The notes under the pieces: model-generated
What the model saw: only the letters and a program-made list of their open reading frames with translations
What the model was told of the DNA's origin: nothing
The model's database searches: none
Position numbers and translations under genes: made by a program
Shown: positions 53,136-62,066 of the stretch, in pieces
How positions within the stretch are numbered: the stretch's first letter is position 1
Layout: each line of letters starts with the position of its first letter
NCBI RefSeq assembly: GCF_041429795.1
Contig: NZ_CP163424.1
Coordinates: forward strand, 2,420,001 to 2,484,000
DNA length: 64,000 nucleotides
Source: Algimonas porphyrae
Lineage (GTDB): Bacteria > Pseudomonadota > Alphaproteobacteria > Caulobacterales > Maricaulaceae
Direction: 5' to 3'

Positions 53136-54000
53136 TGCAAGGATGACGACACTGTCAGCCCTCCCGAGCCTGCATGAGACCGTAAACATTCACGGTCTGC
53201 GGGCCGACAAATCATTGGGGCAGCATTTTCTGCTGGATCTTAACCTGACCCGTTCCATTGCGCGGCTCGCGCGACCGCTGGACGGCGTACAGGTCGCGGA
53301 AGTCGGGCCGGGGCCTGGCGGCCTGACGCGGGCCCTGATCCTGGAAGGGGCGGATCATGTTCATGCCATCGAAATGGATACCCGCTTCTTCCCGCCTCTG
53401 GACGATATTGCGCAGGCATCGGGCAGGCTGACAGTCCATCACGCCGACGCGCTTCGCTTCGATATGGCGAACAGCCTGTCGAGCCCGCGCAAGATTGTAG
53501 CGAACCTGCCCTATAATGTCGGGACGAAAATGCTGACCAACTGGATGACGGCCAGCCCGCGCTTCTGGACGCAACTGGTACTGATGTTCCAGCTCGAAGT
53601 GGCCGAGCGCGTCTGCGCTCAACCCGGTGAGAACGCCTATGGGCGTCTCGCGATCCTGTGTCAGAGCGTCGGAGACTGCCGGATCGCCATGGAGGTCCCA
53701 GCGCGGCTGTTTACACCGCCGCCCAAAGTAGACAGTGCGGTGGTCGTCATCGATCCGCTGGAAACGCCTTACCCACATCTCGACCAGCTAGCCCGCGTCA
53801 CGCAGGCGGCCTTTGGACAGCGCCGCAAAATGTTGCGGCGATCTCTGCGCTCACTGGCGCAGCAGACCAACCTATCACTCGAGGCCTGGCTGGACGAGGC
53901 CGGGATCGACCCGCAGGCCCGCCCCGAAACTCTTCCGATTACGGCGTTTCAGACACTGGCTGATCGCCTCGTCGCGACAGATAGCGCGTCCGGGACGTAG
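53128..54000 (+). CDS. rsmA: 16S rRNA dimethyladenosine transferase RsmA (KsgA)
   Basis: RsmA dimethylates two adjacent adenosines near the 3' end of 16S rRNA during small-subunit assembly. The 290-residue chain has SLGQHFLLDLNLTRSIARLA, the SAM motif EVGPGPGGLTRALI and the catalytic NLPYNVGTKMLTNW. The start at ATG 53128 overlaps pdxA by 8 bp; ATG 53143 is also possible. surA-pdxA-rsmA is a conserved unit. Confidence 0.95.
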   Translation: MADARMTTLSALPSLHETVNIHGLRADKSLGQHFLLDLNLTRSIARLARPLDGVQVAEVGPGPGGLTRALILEGADHVHAIEMDTRFFPPLDDIAQASGRLTVHHADALRFDMANSLSSPRKIVANLPYNVGTKMLTNWMTASPRFWTQLVLMFQLEVAERVCAQPGENAYGRLAILCQSVGDCRIAMEVPARLFTPPPKVDSAVVVIDPLETPYPHLDQLARVTQAAFGQRRKMLRRSLRSLAQQTNLSLEAWLDEAGIDPQARPETLPITAFQTLADRLVATDSASGT

Positions 54001-54007
54001 CTATCGT

Positions 54008-54688
54008 CTAGGACTTGGCAGGCCGCGCCTCGGCTTCCGTGTCCTGTCCATCGAAGACATGGGGATTATCGCGCACGAACTTTTCGATGGTCAGCGGCAG
54101 GAAGCGCGTGCCGCCGCGTTTCAGATACCAGTAACCCGCACCAGCACCGATCAGAGCCCCGATACTATCCACGATCAGATCGAACATTGTGTCGACCAGA
54201 CCGGATTTCTGCATATTCATGCCGAACAGAACATCCATGCCGAATTCGAAGATTTCCCACAGCGCCCCGATCGAGACGGCGAATGAGAACGCCATGACCG
54301 CGAGCAGTAGCGGTGGGGCTGTCAGGCGATCACCGCGCACGAAGATCAGCATGATCACCGTCCCGATCATGGCGAAGCCGATGGCGGAGCCCGTATGCAT
54401 CACCACGTCCCACCACCAGAACCGTTCGTAGAAATCGCCGACTTCGCCGAGGAAAATGGTCCCGACAATGAACAAGGTGATGGCACCGATAAAGCTCTTG
54501 GGCAGGCGAAGATCGGTCCAGCTTTCAAAGATGAAGGGCATCAGGGTCAGCGCGGTCACAACCCCGGCCAGGAATACCATGTTCCAGTTGCCGGTAAACA
54601 CGCCAAAGGCCGCGGCGCCGGCCAGCAAGGCCCAGCTCACCCAGGTGAAAACACTATGCGTGCGGTTGGTCAGCGTATCAGTCGGCAT
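54008..54688 (-). CDS. DUF2238-like membrane protein
   Basis: A 226-residue protein with six or so membrane helices (VSWALLAGAAAFGVFTGNWN, VFLAGVVTALTLMPFIF, FIGAITLFIVGTIFLGEVGD, then three more). The conserved DVVMHTGSAIGFAMIG, ALWEIFEFGMDVLFG and DTMFDLIVDSIGALIGAGAG pattern resembles the YjdF/DUF2238 family. Function is unknown. The ATG at 54688 (MPTDTLTNR) is selected; the longer in-frame start adds non-conserved residues. It lies 54 bp after gmk in the same direction. Confidence 0.83.
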   Translation of the reverse strand: MPTDTLTNRTHSVFTWVSWALLAGAAAFGVFTGNWNMVFLAGVVTALTLMPFIFESWTDLRLPKSFIGAITLFIVGTIFLGEVGDFYERFWWWDVVMHTGSAIGFAMIGTVIMLIFVRGDRLTAPPLLLAVMAFSFAVSIGALWEIFEFGMDVLFGMNMQKSGLVDTMFDLIVDSIGALIGAGAGYWYLKRGGTRFLPLTIEKFVRDNPHVFDGQDTEAEARPAKS

Positions 54689-54742
54689 GAGGGAGAAGCG
54701 CTCCAACCCTGAAACGGTTCCCGACGACGCAAAAATCAATCG

Positions 54743-55393
54743 CTAGGCGCCGTCGATCAATCCCTTGACGAAACCAGCGATCCAGGGCTGGCGGCGACGC
54801 TTCAGCCGCTCGGCATCGACGACATTCTGCAACTTTCGCAGAGCATCTTCGACATCGTCATTGACGATGACATAGTCATATTCCGCCCAGTGGCTGATTT
54901 CGGCTTCCGACTTGCTCATCCGTTTGGCGATGATTTCTTCGCTGTCCTGGGCGCGCGAGCGCAGACGCTTTTCCAGTTCGCGCAGGGAAGGCGGCAGGAT
55001 GAAAACCTTGACCAGATCGTCGCTGGCGGCCTGTGTCAGCTGCTGCGCGCCTTGCCAGTCAATATCGAACAGAACGTCCCGCCCCTGTTCGAGCGCATCG
55101 AAAACGGGGCCGGACGGGGTGCCGTAATAATTGTCGAACACGCGCGCATGTTCGAGGAAATCATCCGCATCGATCATTGCCGAGAAGCGTGGCTTGTCGA
55201 TGAAATAATAGTCCTGGCCATCGACTTCGCCCGGACGGGGCAAGCGGGTGGTGGCGGACACGCTCATGACCATATCGGCATTATCGGCCAAAAGACGCCG
55301 CGTCAGCGTCGTCTTACCCGCCCCGGACGGGCTCGACAGGACGATCATGATGCCGCGCCTGTCCTGCGCCGGTATGCCGTCTTTCGCCCTCAT
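54743..55393 (-). CDS. gmk: Guanylate kinase
   Basis: A 216-residue enzyme that phosphorylates GMP to GDP. The P-loop is SSPSGAGKTTLTRRLL; the GMP-binding segment contains SVSATTRLPRPGEVDGQDYY; the lid region carries RLRSRAQDSEEIIAKRM. It begins 4 bp after the mltG stop and is the last enzyme of the fab-mltG-gmk row. Confidence 0.95.
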   Translation of the reverse strand: MRAKDGIPAQDRRGIMIVLSSPSGAGKTTLTRRLLADNADMVMSVSATTRLPRPGEVDGQDYYFIDKPRFSAMIDADDFLEHARVFDNYYGTPSGPVFDALEQGRDVLFDIDWQGAQQLTQAASDDLVKVFILPPSLRELEKRLRSRAQDSEEIIAKRMSKSEAEISHWAEYDYVIVNDDVEDALRKLQNVVDAERLKRRRQPWIAGFVKGLIDGA

Positions 55394-55397
55394 TATA

Positions 55398-56456
55398 CTA
55401 TCTCAGCCCCCGGTCTCTTTGTATCTGCCGCCACCGGGCGACATTGCGCTCATGATCCGCCAGCGTCGCGGCAAAGGCGTGCCCACCTGTCCCGTCTGCG
55501 ACGAAGAATAGCGCGTCCGTCTCCGCTGGGTTCAGCACGGCGCGGATCGCCGCTTCGCCCGGATTGCAGATCGGTGTCTTGGGCAGCCCCGGAATCTGGT
55601 AGGTGTTCCAGTCCGTGACAGCATCGATTTCACTCTGGCGGATGCGCCGACCGATCGGATCGCCTCCGGTAATGCCGTAAATAATGGTCGGGTCGGATTG
55701 TAACGGCATCCCGCGTCGCAGGCGGTTCGTGAACACACCCGCCACCTTGTCGCGTTCCATGCCGACGCCGGTTTCCTTCTCCACCACGGATGCCAGAATG
55801 ATCGCCTCCTCGCGCGAGGTGATCGGCAAGCCCGGCGCGCGCGCGTCCCAGATCTCGTCGAGCAGCGCGGTCTGCGCCGCCGCCATCTTTTTCAGCAGGT
55901 CGGACTGTTTCATGCCGCGCGGCGTCAGATAGGTTTCCGGCAGTAGCGTGCCTTCTGCCGGTATGGCCGGGTCATCATCAACCAGCGTGGCGACACCATC
56001 CAGCGCGCGGACGATCTGGGCCGATGTGATCCCTTCCGGCGCGGTGATCGGATAGAGAATGGCCCGGCCATTGGCCAGATTGTCGTAAATTGTGGCCATG
56101 GAGCTGCCGGGAACAAGCGCAAATTCCCCAGCCTTGAAGTTCGCCTCATTGCCGCGCAGTTTCGTCACCAGCTTGAACAGATCGGCATTGTTGATGAAGC
56201 CTTCGGCTTCGAGCCGTTCGGCAATAACCGACAGGCCCGAGCCGCGCGGCACATCGAAGACGGCTGTCTGGGTCGCGCTCGGATCGGGCGGCGTCTCGTA
56301 ACTGTAATTGATGTAGGAATAGCCCGCGATCAGCAGTCCCAGACCCAGCGTGATCAGGCCGCCCAGCGCCAGAATGATCAGCGTCCAGCGGTTCTTGCGC
56401 TTCAGTCCGGCATCGGCCTTGAGCTGGTCATGGTCCTTGCTTGACTGCCGCGCCAC
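55398..56456 (-). CDS. mltG: Endolytic transglycosylase MltG
   Basis: MltG cuts nascent glycan strands and so sets their length. The 352-residue protein has one N-terminal helix (WTLIILALGGLITLGLGLLI), a LysM-like domain (FDVPRGSGLSVIAERLEAEG) and the YceG domain with catalytic glutamate in ASVVEKETG, followed by LQSDPTIIYGITGG and NTYQIPGLPKTPICNPGEAA. It lies between fabF and gmk, the usual place in this group. Confidence 0.94.
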   Translation of the reverse strand: MARQSSKDHDQLKADAGLKRKNRWTLIILALGGLITLGLGLLIAGYSYINYSYETPPDPSATQTAVFDVPRGSGLSVIAERLEAEGFINNADLFKLVTKLRGNEANFKAGEFALVPGSSMATIYDNLANGRAILYPITAPEGITSAQIVRALDGVATLVDDDPAIPAEGTLLPETYLTPRGMKQSDLLKKMAAAQTALLDEIWDARAPGLPITSREEAIILASVVEKETGVGMERDKVAGVFTNRLRRGMPLQSDPTIIYGITGGDPIGRRIRQSEIDAVTDWNTYQIPGLPKTPICNPGEAAIRAVLNPAETDALFFVADGTGGHAFAATLADHERNVARWRQIQRDRGLR

Positions 56457-56465
56457 GATTGGGCG

Positions 56466-57746
56466 CTAATCAGCTTTGGCGAAGATAACCGCCGCATTGG
56501 TTCCGCCAAAACCGAAACTGTTGCTCATAACGGCCTTGGCTTCGAACGGCTTGGCCGTGTGCGGAACGAGATCGAGCGGCGTATCGACACTCGGATTGTC
56601 GAGATTGAGCGTCGGCGGGGCCATGCCGTCACGCAACGCCAGGATAGAGAAGATGCTTTCCACCGCCCCGGCTGCGCCCAGCAAATGCCCGGTCGCGGAC
56701 TTGGTCGAACTCATCAGCGCATGAGCCGCCTGATCGCCAAGGAGCTTTTCGACAGCCTGGACTTCCAGTTCGTCACCCATCGGCGTCGATGTGCCGTGGG
56801 CGTTCACATAGCCGATGTCGGAGGCGTCCAGCCCGCTATTGCCGAGCGCGGCCCGCATAGCGCGAAGCCCGCCTTCACCTTCCGGCGCAGGGCTTGTAAT
56901 ATGATGCGCATCGCCGGACAGGCCATAGCCGCGCAGTTCGGCATAGATTTTCGCCCCGCGTGCCTTGGCATGCTCATACTCTTCCAGAACCACAATGCCG
57001 GCCCCTTCGCCCATCAGAAAGCCGTCGCGGTCCTTGTCATAGGGGCGGGACGCTTTCTCCGGCGTGTCGTTGAACCCGGTCGTCATCGCCCGGCAGGCGA
57101 CAAAAGACGCTATGCCTAGTCGGTTGATCGCCGCTTCGCCGCCGCCAGCCACCATCACATCCGCATCGCCATGCGCAATCAGACGGCCCGCATCGCCGAT
57201 GGCGTGCGCGCCGGTCGCGCAGGCGGTCACAACGGAATGGTTCGGACCTTTCAACCCATGTCGGATCGAGGTCTGGCCGGACGCGAGATTGATCAGCATG
57301 GCCGGAATCACGAAAGGCGACAGTCGACGCGGGCCCTTTTCGTGCAGGGTGATGGACGCTTCATAGGTCGTCTGCAGCCCGCCAATGCCGGATCCAATCA
57401 TGACACCGGTGCGGTGCTGGGCTGTTTCGCCCTGCGCTTTCGGGTTCCAGCCGGAATCGGCCAGAGCTTCGTCAGCGGCAGCAATCGCGTATAGAATGAA
57501 ATCGTCGATCCGCTTTGCGTCACGCGCGCTCATGACCGTGTCGGGGTCAAACGCGTCGCTGCGGTCGGGGAATTCGCTTTTGCGCGGCACTTGGGCCGCG
57601 ATCTTGCAGGCGATGTCGGAAACATCGAAATTTTTGATCCTGCGGGCGCCGGAACGCCCTGCAAGAATATTGGACCAAGCGGCCTCGACGCCGCAACCGA
57701 CAGGAGTGACAAGGCCTAAGCCTGTGACGACGACCCGTCTTTGCAT
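56466..57746 (-). CDS. fabF: Beta-ketoacyl-ACP synthase II
   Basis: FabF elongates acyl chains by condensing malonyl-ACP. The 426-residue chain has the active-site cysteine in VTACATGAHAIGDAG and the two histidines in NAHGTSTPMGD and KSATGHLLGAAG. The start MQRRVVVTGLGLVTPVG is typical. It follows acpP with a 33-bp gap. Confidence 0.95.
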   Translation of the reverse strand: MQRRVVVTGLGLVTPVGCGVEAAWSNILAGRSGARRIKNFDVSDIACKIAAQVPRKSEFPDRSDAFDPDTVMSARDAKRIDDFILYAIAAADEALADSGWNPKAQGETAQHRTGVMIGSGIGGLQTTYEASITLHEKGPRRLSPFVIPAMLINLASGQTSIRHGLKGPNHSVVTACATGAHAIGDAGRLIAHGDADVMVAGGGEAAINRLGIASFVACRAMTTGFNDTPEKASRPYDKDRDGFLMGEGAGIVVLEEYEHAKARGAKIYAELRGYGLSGDAHHITSPAPEGEGGLRAMRAALGNSGLDASDIGYVNAHGTSTPMGDELEVQAVEKLLGDQAAHALMSSTKSATGHLLGAAGAVESIFSILALRDGMAPPTLNLDNPSVDTPLDLVPHTAKPFEAKAVMSNSFGFGGTNAAVIFAKAD

Positions 57747-57779
57747 GATCGAAACCTCTGATTGGGCAGGAAAAGTGTC

Positions 57780-58016
57780 TTAGCCGACCTTTTCGGAGAT
57801 GAATTTCACGGCATCACCGACTGTCTGGATGTGCTCGGCGGCATCATCCGGAATTTCGATGTCGAATTCTTCTTCGAACGCCATGACCAGTTCGACATTG
57901 TCGAGGCTATCAGCGCCCAGATCGTCGATAAAATGCGCGTTTTCCGTGACTTTTTCTTCTTCCACGTCAAGATGCTCAACGACCATCTTTTTCACGCGAG
58001 CCATTACGTCAGACAT
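57780..58016 (-). CDS. acpP: Acyl carrier protein
   Basis: A 78-residue acidic four-helix protein that carries growing acyl chains. Phosphopantetheine is attached to Ser37 in [12 protein letters not shown]. The next helix ([16 protein letters not shown]) is the usual recognition helix. It lies between fabG and fabF, and the 174-bp gap after fabG could hold its own promoter, as expected for a very abundant protein. Confidence 0.97.
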   Translation of the reverse strand: MSDVMARVKKMVVEHLDVEEEKVTENAHFIDDLGADSLDNVELVMAFEEEFDIEIPDDAAEHIQTVGDAVKFISEKVG

Positions 58017-58190
58017 AAATTTTCCCTGTGTGTCGCCGGGTGATTCCGGCCATTGCGGTGGCTATTTTGGGGCTAGTCCCTTGAAATACAACCCCAGCCG
58101 GGTTTTGACCGCCCGCGATTAGCACAGCCCCATCGGCTTCGCTACCCTTGGAACGGACCTTATTGGCAGGCGATGAAGGCTGGCCACAGC

Positions 58191-58931
58191 CTAGATCATC
58201 GCCATGCCGCCATTCACATGCAGCGTCTGGCCGGTGACGTAGCTGGCCTCGTCGGACGCCAGATAGAGTGTGGCGTTGGCGATATCGTCACCCGTACCGA
58301 GCGTTCCCATCGGAATTCGCGCAAGCGTTGCCTCGCGCTGCGCTTCGTTCAGTTCGTCCGTCATGGGCGAGCTGATGAAGCCCGGCGCGATGCAGTTCAC
58401 GGTGATCCCGCGCGAGGCGACTTCCTGCGCTAACGCCTTGGAAAAGCCGATCATTCCGGCTTTCGAGGCCGCATAATTGGTCTGTCCCGGATTGCCCGTC
58501 ACCCCGACGACGGAGGTAATGCCGATGATCCGGCCGCCGCGCGCTTTCATCATCGGGCGCAGACAGGCCTTGGCGAGGCGAAAATAGCTCTCCAGATTGA
58601 TTTTAATGACGGCATCGAAATCTTCCTGCTTCATGCGCATGAGAAGGCCGTCGCGCGTAATCCCGGCATTGGCGACCAGAATGTCGATCGCACCGCCCAG
58701 CGCGTCCGTTGCTTGCCCCGGCAGGGCGTCGACCGCATCGCCATCCGACAGGTTGGCCGGCGTGATGACAGCGCGTTCGCCCAGTTCCTCGGCCAGTGAT
58801 TCGAGTTTTTCGGCGCGTGTGCCGGACAGGGCGACATGCGCCCCGGCTGCGTGCAGCTTTCGCGCAATCGCGCCGCCAAGACCGCCTGTCGCGCCTGTGA
58901 CGAGGGCGCGTTTTCCGTCGAGTGAGAACAT
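58191..58931 (-). CDS. fabG: 3-oxoacyl-ACP reductase
   Basis: A 246-residue short-chain dehydrogenase that reduces the beta-keto group with NADPH. It has the TGATGGLGGAIARKLHAAGA cofactor loop, VANAGIT, the catalytic serine region IIGITSVVGVTG and YAASKAG, and ends with the usual YVTGQTLHVNGGMAMI. It starts 6 bp after fabD. Confidence 0.96.
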   Translation of the reverse strand: MFSLDGKRALVTGATGGLGGAIARKLHAAGAHVALSGTRAEKLESLAEELGERAVITPANLSDGDAVDALPGQATDALGGAIDILVANAGITRDGLLMRMKQEDFDAVIKINLESYFRLAKACLRPMMKARGGRIIGITSVVGVTGNPGQTNYAASKAGMIGFSKALAQEVASRGITVNCIAPGFISSPMTDELNEAQREATLARIPMGTLGTGDDIANATLYLASDEASYVTGQTLHVNGGMAMI

Positions 58932-58937
58932 GTCGCT

Positions 58938-59882
58938 TTATCCTTTCACGAGCGCGGCGAACTCCGCCAGCGCGTCCGGTGTGTCGATGGGAAGTCCTTT
59001 GGCCTCAGGCAAGGCCCGGCGCATCATTACGGATAGCACCTTGCCGCAGCCGGGTTCTCCGAACAGGCTCACGCCCTGATCAAACATATATTGCATGCTT
59101 TCGCGCCAGCGGACGCGGCCCGTCACCTGGGTGACGAGGTCGGTGCGGATTTGCAGCGGGTCCGTGACCGGGCCGGCCTGCACATTGTTCACGACGCCGA
59201 CACTGGGTGTATGAATGTCGATATTTTCCAACGCGTCAGCCATGGCATCGGCAGCGGGCTGCATGAGCGAGCAGTGGAAGGGGGCCGATACGGGCAGGAT
59301 GACCGCCTTTTTCACGCCGTGCCCCTTGGCGCTCTCGGCGGCCGCCTCGACGGCCCGCCGCTCCCCGGAAATCACGATCTGACCCGGCGCATTGTCATTG
59401 GCAATCTGGCAATCGCCTTCAGCCATGCCGGATGCAACGACCGCTTCGGCCTGTTCGAAGGATGCGCCCAGCAGCGCCGCCATGGCACCTTTTCCGGCGG
59501 GGACAGCGGATTGCATGGCATTGCCACGGATCCGCAGCAGCCGCGCCGTGTCTTCAAGCGAAATGGCCCCTGCCGCACAGAGCGCCGTATATTCGCCCAG
59601 CGAATGCCCCGCCACGAATTGCGCCTGATCCACCGTGATACCGTGCGCCTCTTCCAGCGCCGCCATCGCCGCCATACTGCAGGCCATCAAAGCCGGTTGC
59701 GTATTCGCGGTCAGCGTCAGCTCTTCGGCGGGACCGCTCCACATCAGATCGGACAGTTTTTCGTCCAGCGCCGAATCAACTCGGTCGAACACGTCCCGCG
59801 CAGCCTGAGAGTTTTCCGCCAGTGCCTGCCCCATGCCGACAAACTGGCTGCCCTGACCGGGAAAAGTGAATGCGAATGTCAT
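58938..59882 (-). CDS. fabD: Malonyl-CoA:ACP transacylase
   Basis: FabD loads malonyl groups onto acyl carrier protein. The 314-residue chain has FTFPGQGSQFVGMGQALAEN, the nucleophile motif AGHSLGEYTAL and the histidine in SAPFHCSLMQPA. It is the first gene of the minus-strand fab cluster. A 236-bp gap divides it from the divergent rpsF operon and should contain both promoters. Confidence 0.95.
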   Translation of the reverse strand: MTFAFTFPGQGSQFVGMGQALAENSQAARDVFDRVDSALDEKLSDLMWSGPAEELTLTANTQPALMACSMAAMAALEEAHGITVDQAQFVAGHSLGEYTALCAAGAISLEDTARLLRIRGNAMQSAVPAGKGAMAALLGASFEQAEAVVASGMAEGDCQIANDNAPGQIVISGERRAVEAAAESAKGHGVKKAVILPVSAPFHCSLMQPAADAMADALENIDIHTPSVGVVNNVQAGPVTDPLQIRTDLVTQVTGRVRWRESMQYMFDQGVSLFGEPGCGKVLSVMMRRALPEAKGLPIDTPDALAEFAALVKG

Positions 59883-60010
59883 GAATACCTCACGATCGGT
59901 GAAGGCCTAGCCATAGCGGATTGCGAAGAGGCATGCCAATGCCAAAGGGGTCACGTTCAACCGTCATTTTCGCTTGAAACTCCCGCAAAGCCCTTCTATG
60001 CGCCGCGCTT

Positions 60011-60045
60011 CACCGGTTGACGGTGGGTTTCGGGAATTGTCCCGA
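60011..60045 (+). promoter_or_regulatory. Two leader hairpins upstream of rpsF
   Basis: CACCG-GTTGA-CGGTG (60011-60025) and TCGGGA-ATTG-TCCCGA (60030-60045) form two successive perfect hairpins about 75-108 nt upstream of the rpsF ATG. Leaders of rpsF operons in many bacteria contain an S6:S18-binding element with a CCG-containing structure; this could be such an element, but I cannot show the match. Confidence 0.3.
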
Positions 60046-60118
60046 TCATCCCATCCATCAATGTCTGTCCCACCTTCACGGGCCTTCATTGCCGTCACCA
60101 TGTCTGAAGGACTGACTT

Positions 60119-60469
60119 ATGGCTCTCTACGAGCATGTGGTGCTCACGCGCCCCGATATCTCCTCGAATCAAGTCGAGGAATTCATGCAGACCCTGGCAT
60201 CCAAGATCGAAACCCTCGGCGCGACCGTCGAAGGGGCCGAATATTGGGGTCTGCGCAATCTCGCCTACCGTATGAACAAGAACCGCAAGGCGCATTATTC
60301 CATGCTGAAAGTGAACTCGACACCGGGTCTGCTGCATGAAATTGAGCGCCAGCACCGGATCAACGAAGACGTTCTGCGCTATATGACGATCTCTGTCGAA
60401 GAATTCAGCGACGAGCCGTCTGCGATCCTGAAGAAGCGCGAAGAGCGCAAACGCCGCGACCGTAACTAG
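60119..60469 (+). CDS. rpsF: 30S ribosomal protein S6
   Basis: A 116-residue S6: MALYEHVVLTRPDISSNQVE, GLRNLAYRMNKNRKAHYSML, then DVLRYMTISVEEF, and a basic C-terminal tail KKREERKRRDRN. S6 binds 16S rRNA together with S18. AAGGA lies 7 nt before the ATG. It heads the rpsF-rpsR-rplI operon. Confidence 0.97.
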   Translation: MALYEHVVLTRPDISSNQVEEFMQTLASKIETLGATVEGAEYWGLRNLAYRMNKNRKAHYSMLKVNSTPGLLHEIERQHRINEDVLRYMTISVEEFSDEPSAILKKREERKRRDRN

Positions 60470-60484
60470 GAAAGGGCAAAGACA

Positions 60485-60745
60485 ATGGCAAAAGAAGACA
60501 TTCGCATTGAAAACCTGCCGTCCCGGACCCCGTTCCGGCGTCGTCGCAAGGTCTGTCCCTTCTCTGGCGAGAATGGCCTGAAAATCGATTATAAAGACCC
60601 GAAGATGCTACAGCGCTACATGTCCGAAAAGGGCAAGATTGCGCCGGCCCGCATCACGGCTGTCTCCCACAAGAAGCAGCGCGAGCTGGCGAAGGCGATC
60701 AAACGCGCCCGCTTCCTCGGCCTGCTTCCCTATGAAGTGAAATAA
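60485..60745 (+). CDS. rpsR: 30S ribosomal protein S18
   Basis: An 86-residue S18 with [20 protein letters not shown] and [20 protein letters not shown]. It assembles as a heterodimer with S6. It sits 15 bp after rpsF and 13 bp before rplI. Confidence 0.97.
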   Translation: MAKEDIRIENLPSRTPFRRRRKVCPFSGENGLKIDYKDPKMLQRYMSEKGKIAPARITAVSHKKQRELAKAIKRARFLGLLPYEVK

Positions 60746-60758
60746 GAGGAGCGAGACC

Positions 60759-61499
60759 ATGGAAGTCATTCTTCTCGAACGCGTCGAAAAACTGGGCAAT
60801 ATGGGCGACGTTGTGTCGGTCAAGCCGGGTTTCGCGCGCAACTTTCTGATCCCGCAGGATAAAGCTCTGCGCGCGACGAAAGCCAACAAGGTCCGGTTCG
60901 AAGCCGAACGTGAATATCTCGAGCAGCGCAACGCGGAAAACCGTGAACGCGCCGGGATTGAAGGCAAGTCCATTGACGGAACGCAGATCGTCATGATCCG
61001 TCGTGCCGGCGATACGGGCCAGCTTTACGGATCCGTTTCCGTCCGCGACATTTATGAGTCGCTGATGCTCAAGGACATTTCCGTCAAGCGCAACCAGATC
61101 ATCGTCGAACAGCCGATCAAGACTCTGGGCGTTCATGAGGTTCAGGTTCGCCTGCACGCCGAAGTGTCCGTCCCGATCACGGTCAATGTCGCACGCTCCG
61201 AAGACGAAGCCGAGCGTCAGGCTAAAGGTGAGGACGTGATCGCTACGCAGATGGCCGAAGAACGCGCCGACGCCAATGAGGCCGCACAAGAGCGGGCCGA
61301 AGTGGTCGCCGAAATGTTCGAAGGCGATGCTCCCGAAGCCGTGTCCGAGGAAACTGTCGTCGAAGGTGACGCATCCGAGATGCAGGCGACTGAGGCCGAA
61401 CTGAGCCGTGCCGCTCACCCCGAGCCGATCGAAAAACCGGCTGAAGACACCGCTGAAGGCGGTATCGCAACCGGCGAAGACGCCAGCGACGAAGACTAG
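60759..61499 (+). CDS. rplI: 50S ribosomal protein L9 with long acidic C-terminal extension
   Basis: The first 147 residues are a standard L9: N-domain MEVILLERVEKLGNMGDVVS with VKPGFARNFLIPQ, a connecting helix and the rRNA-binding C-domain (LYGSVSVRDIYESL, ISVKRNQIIVEQPIKTLGVH). Another 99 or so residues follow, very rich in Glu, Asp and Ala (NEAAQERAEVVAEMFEGDAP onward) with few hydrophobic groups, so probably disordered. Typical bacterial L9 is about 150 residues; alphaproteobacterial forms are often longer. A terminator follows at once. Confidence 0.95.
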   Translation: MEVILLERVEKLGNMGDVVSVKPGFARNFLIPQDKALRATKANKVRFEAEREYLEQRNAENRERAGIEGKSIDGTQIVMIRRAGDTGQLYGSVSVRDIYESLMLKDISVKRNQIIVEQPIKTLGVHEVQVRLHAEVSVPITVNVARSEDEAERQAKGEDVIATQMAEERADANEAAQERAEVVAEMFEGDAPEAVSEETVVEGDASEMQATEAELSRAAHPEPIEKPAEDTAEGGIATGEDASDED

Positions 61500-61523
61500 C
61501 GTCTCGGTTCACAGCCCTTTTTG

Positions 61524-61550
61524 AAAGCCCGCCTCACGGCGGGCTTTTTT
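61524..61550 (+). terminator. Intrinsic terminator of the rpsF-rpsR-rplI operon
   Basis: AAAGCCCGCC, loop TCAC and GGCGGGCTTT form a 10-bp stem followed by more T residues, starting 25 nt after the rplI stop. Confidence 0.9.
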
Positions 61551-61673
61551 GTTGGACCGACCCAGATCGGTCCCCGGCCCGAACAGCGCCAACTCATTGA
61601 AACTTATCGGCCTGCAGAAACCCGATCCCCGCATGCGAAACGCGAGGCTACTTTACCCTCGTATCTTCGGTCA

Positions 61674-61912
61674 TGCGGAGGGCGGGTAGGACGCTAACCG
61701 ACCTTTGAGCCGGAGATCACGGTTCGGCTGTGATGTGGGTTTGCCCCCACGCCCAGCCAGTCCGGAGACACCGTTGAAGGACAGAAGGCTCCGGATGATC
61801 AGAACCGTGCTGCGGTGAAAGCCCGTTTTCGGCGGCAGCAATCGCCACCGCCATAGCCACCCTGGCCGGTCGCTGGACAGGCCGACACCGCGGACGCCCT
61901 CCGCACCTTTTT
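61674..61912 (+). ncRNA. Candidate structured RNA closed by a perfect 11-bp helix
   Basis: The 61551-62066 interval has no convincing gene. Within it TGCGGAGGGCG (61674-61684) is the exact complement of CGCCCTCCGCA (61895-61905), and CCTTTTT follows, as expected for an RNA read on the plus strand. Inside are further hairpins: ATCAC/GTGAT around 61716, GTGGG/CCCAC (61735-61750), CCGGAG/CTCCGG (61762-61794), ACC-GTGCTG-CGGT near 61805 and GGCGG/CCGCC (61831-61852). I could not match it to SRP RNA, RNase P RNA, tmRNA or a known riboswitch; 6S RNA shares the long closing helix but I see no specific match. The upstream promoter was not identified. Confidence 0.5.
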
Positions 61913-62031
61913 CCTCTGCCGCCAGATCAGCGGTCGGACGATGACGGCTGCGCGCTGCGCAGTGTTCTTATCCGTCTCCCTCTTCGTCTCAGTGCATTCG
62001 GCCCCTCCAACTGTCCGAGGGAGGGGGAGAC

Positions 62032-62056
62032 GAAAAAAACCCGCTCCGAAGAGCGG
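62032..62056 (-). terminator. Intrinsic terminator of panD
   Basis: On the minus strand CCGCTC-TTCG-GAGCGG is followed by GTTTTTTTCG, 11 nt past the panD stop. Confidence 0.88.
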
Positions 62057-62066
62057 CTGCTTTCAT

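Noticed and set aside
61554-61573. Perfect inverted repeat GGACCGA-N6-TCGGTCC as a second terminator
   Set aside because: No T-run follows on either strand, and the operon already ends at the strong terminator 61524-61550.
61674-61912. tmRNA or RNase P RNA as identity of the structured RNA
   Set aside because: The RNase P core GAGGAAAGTCC, a tag-encoding frame, a T-arm GTTCGAA motif and a CCA end are all missing on both strands.
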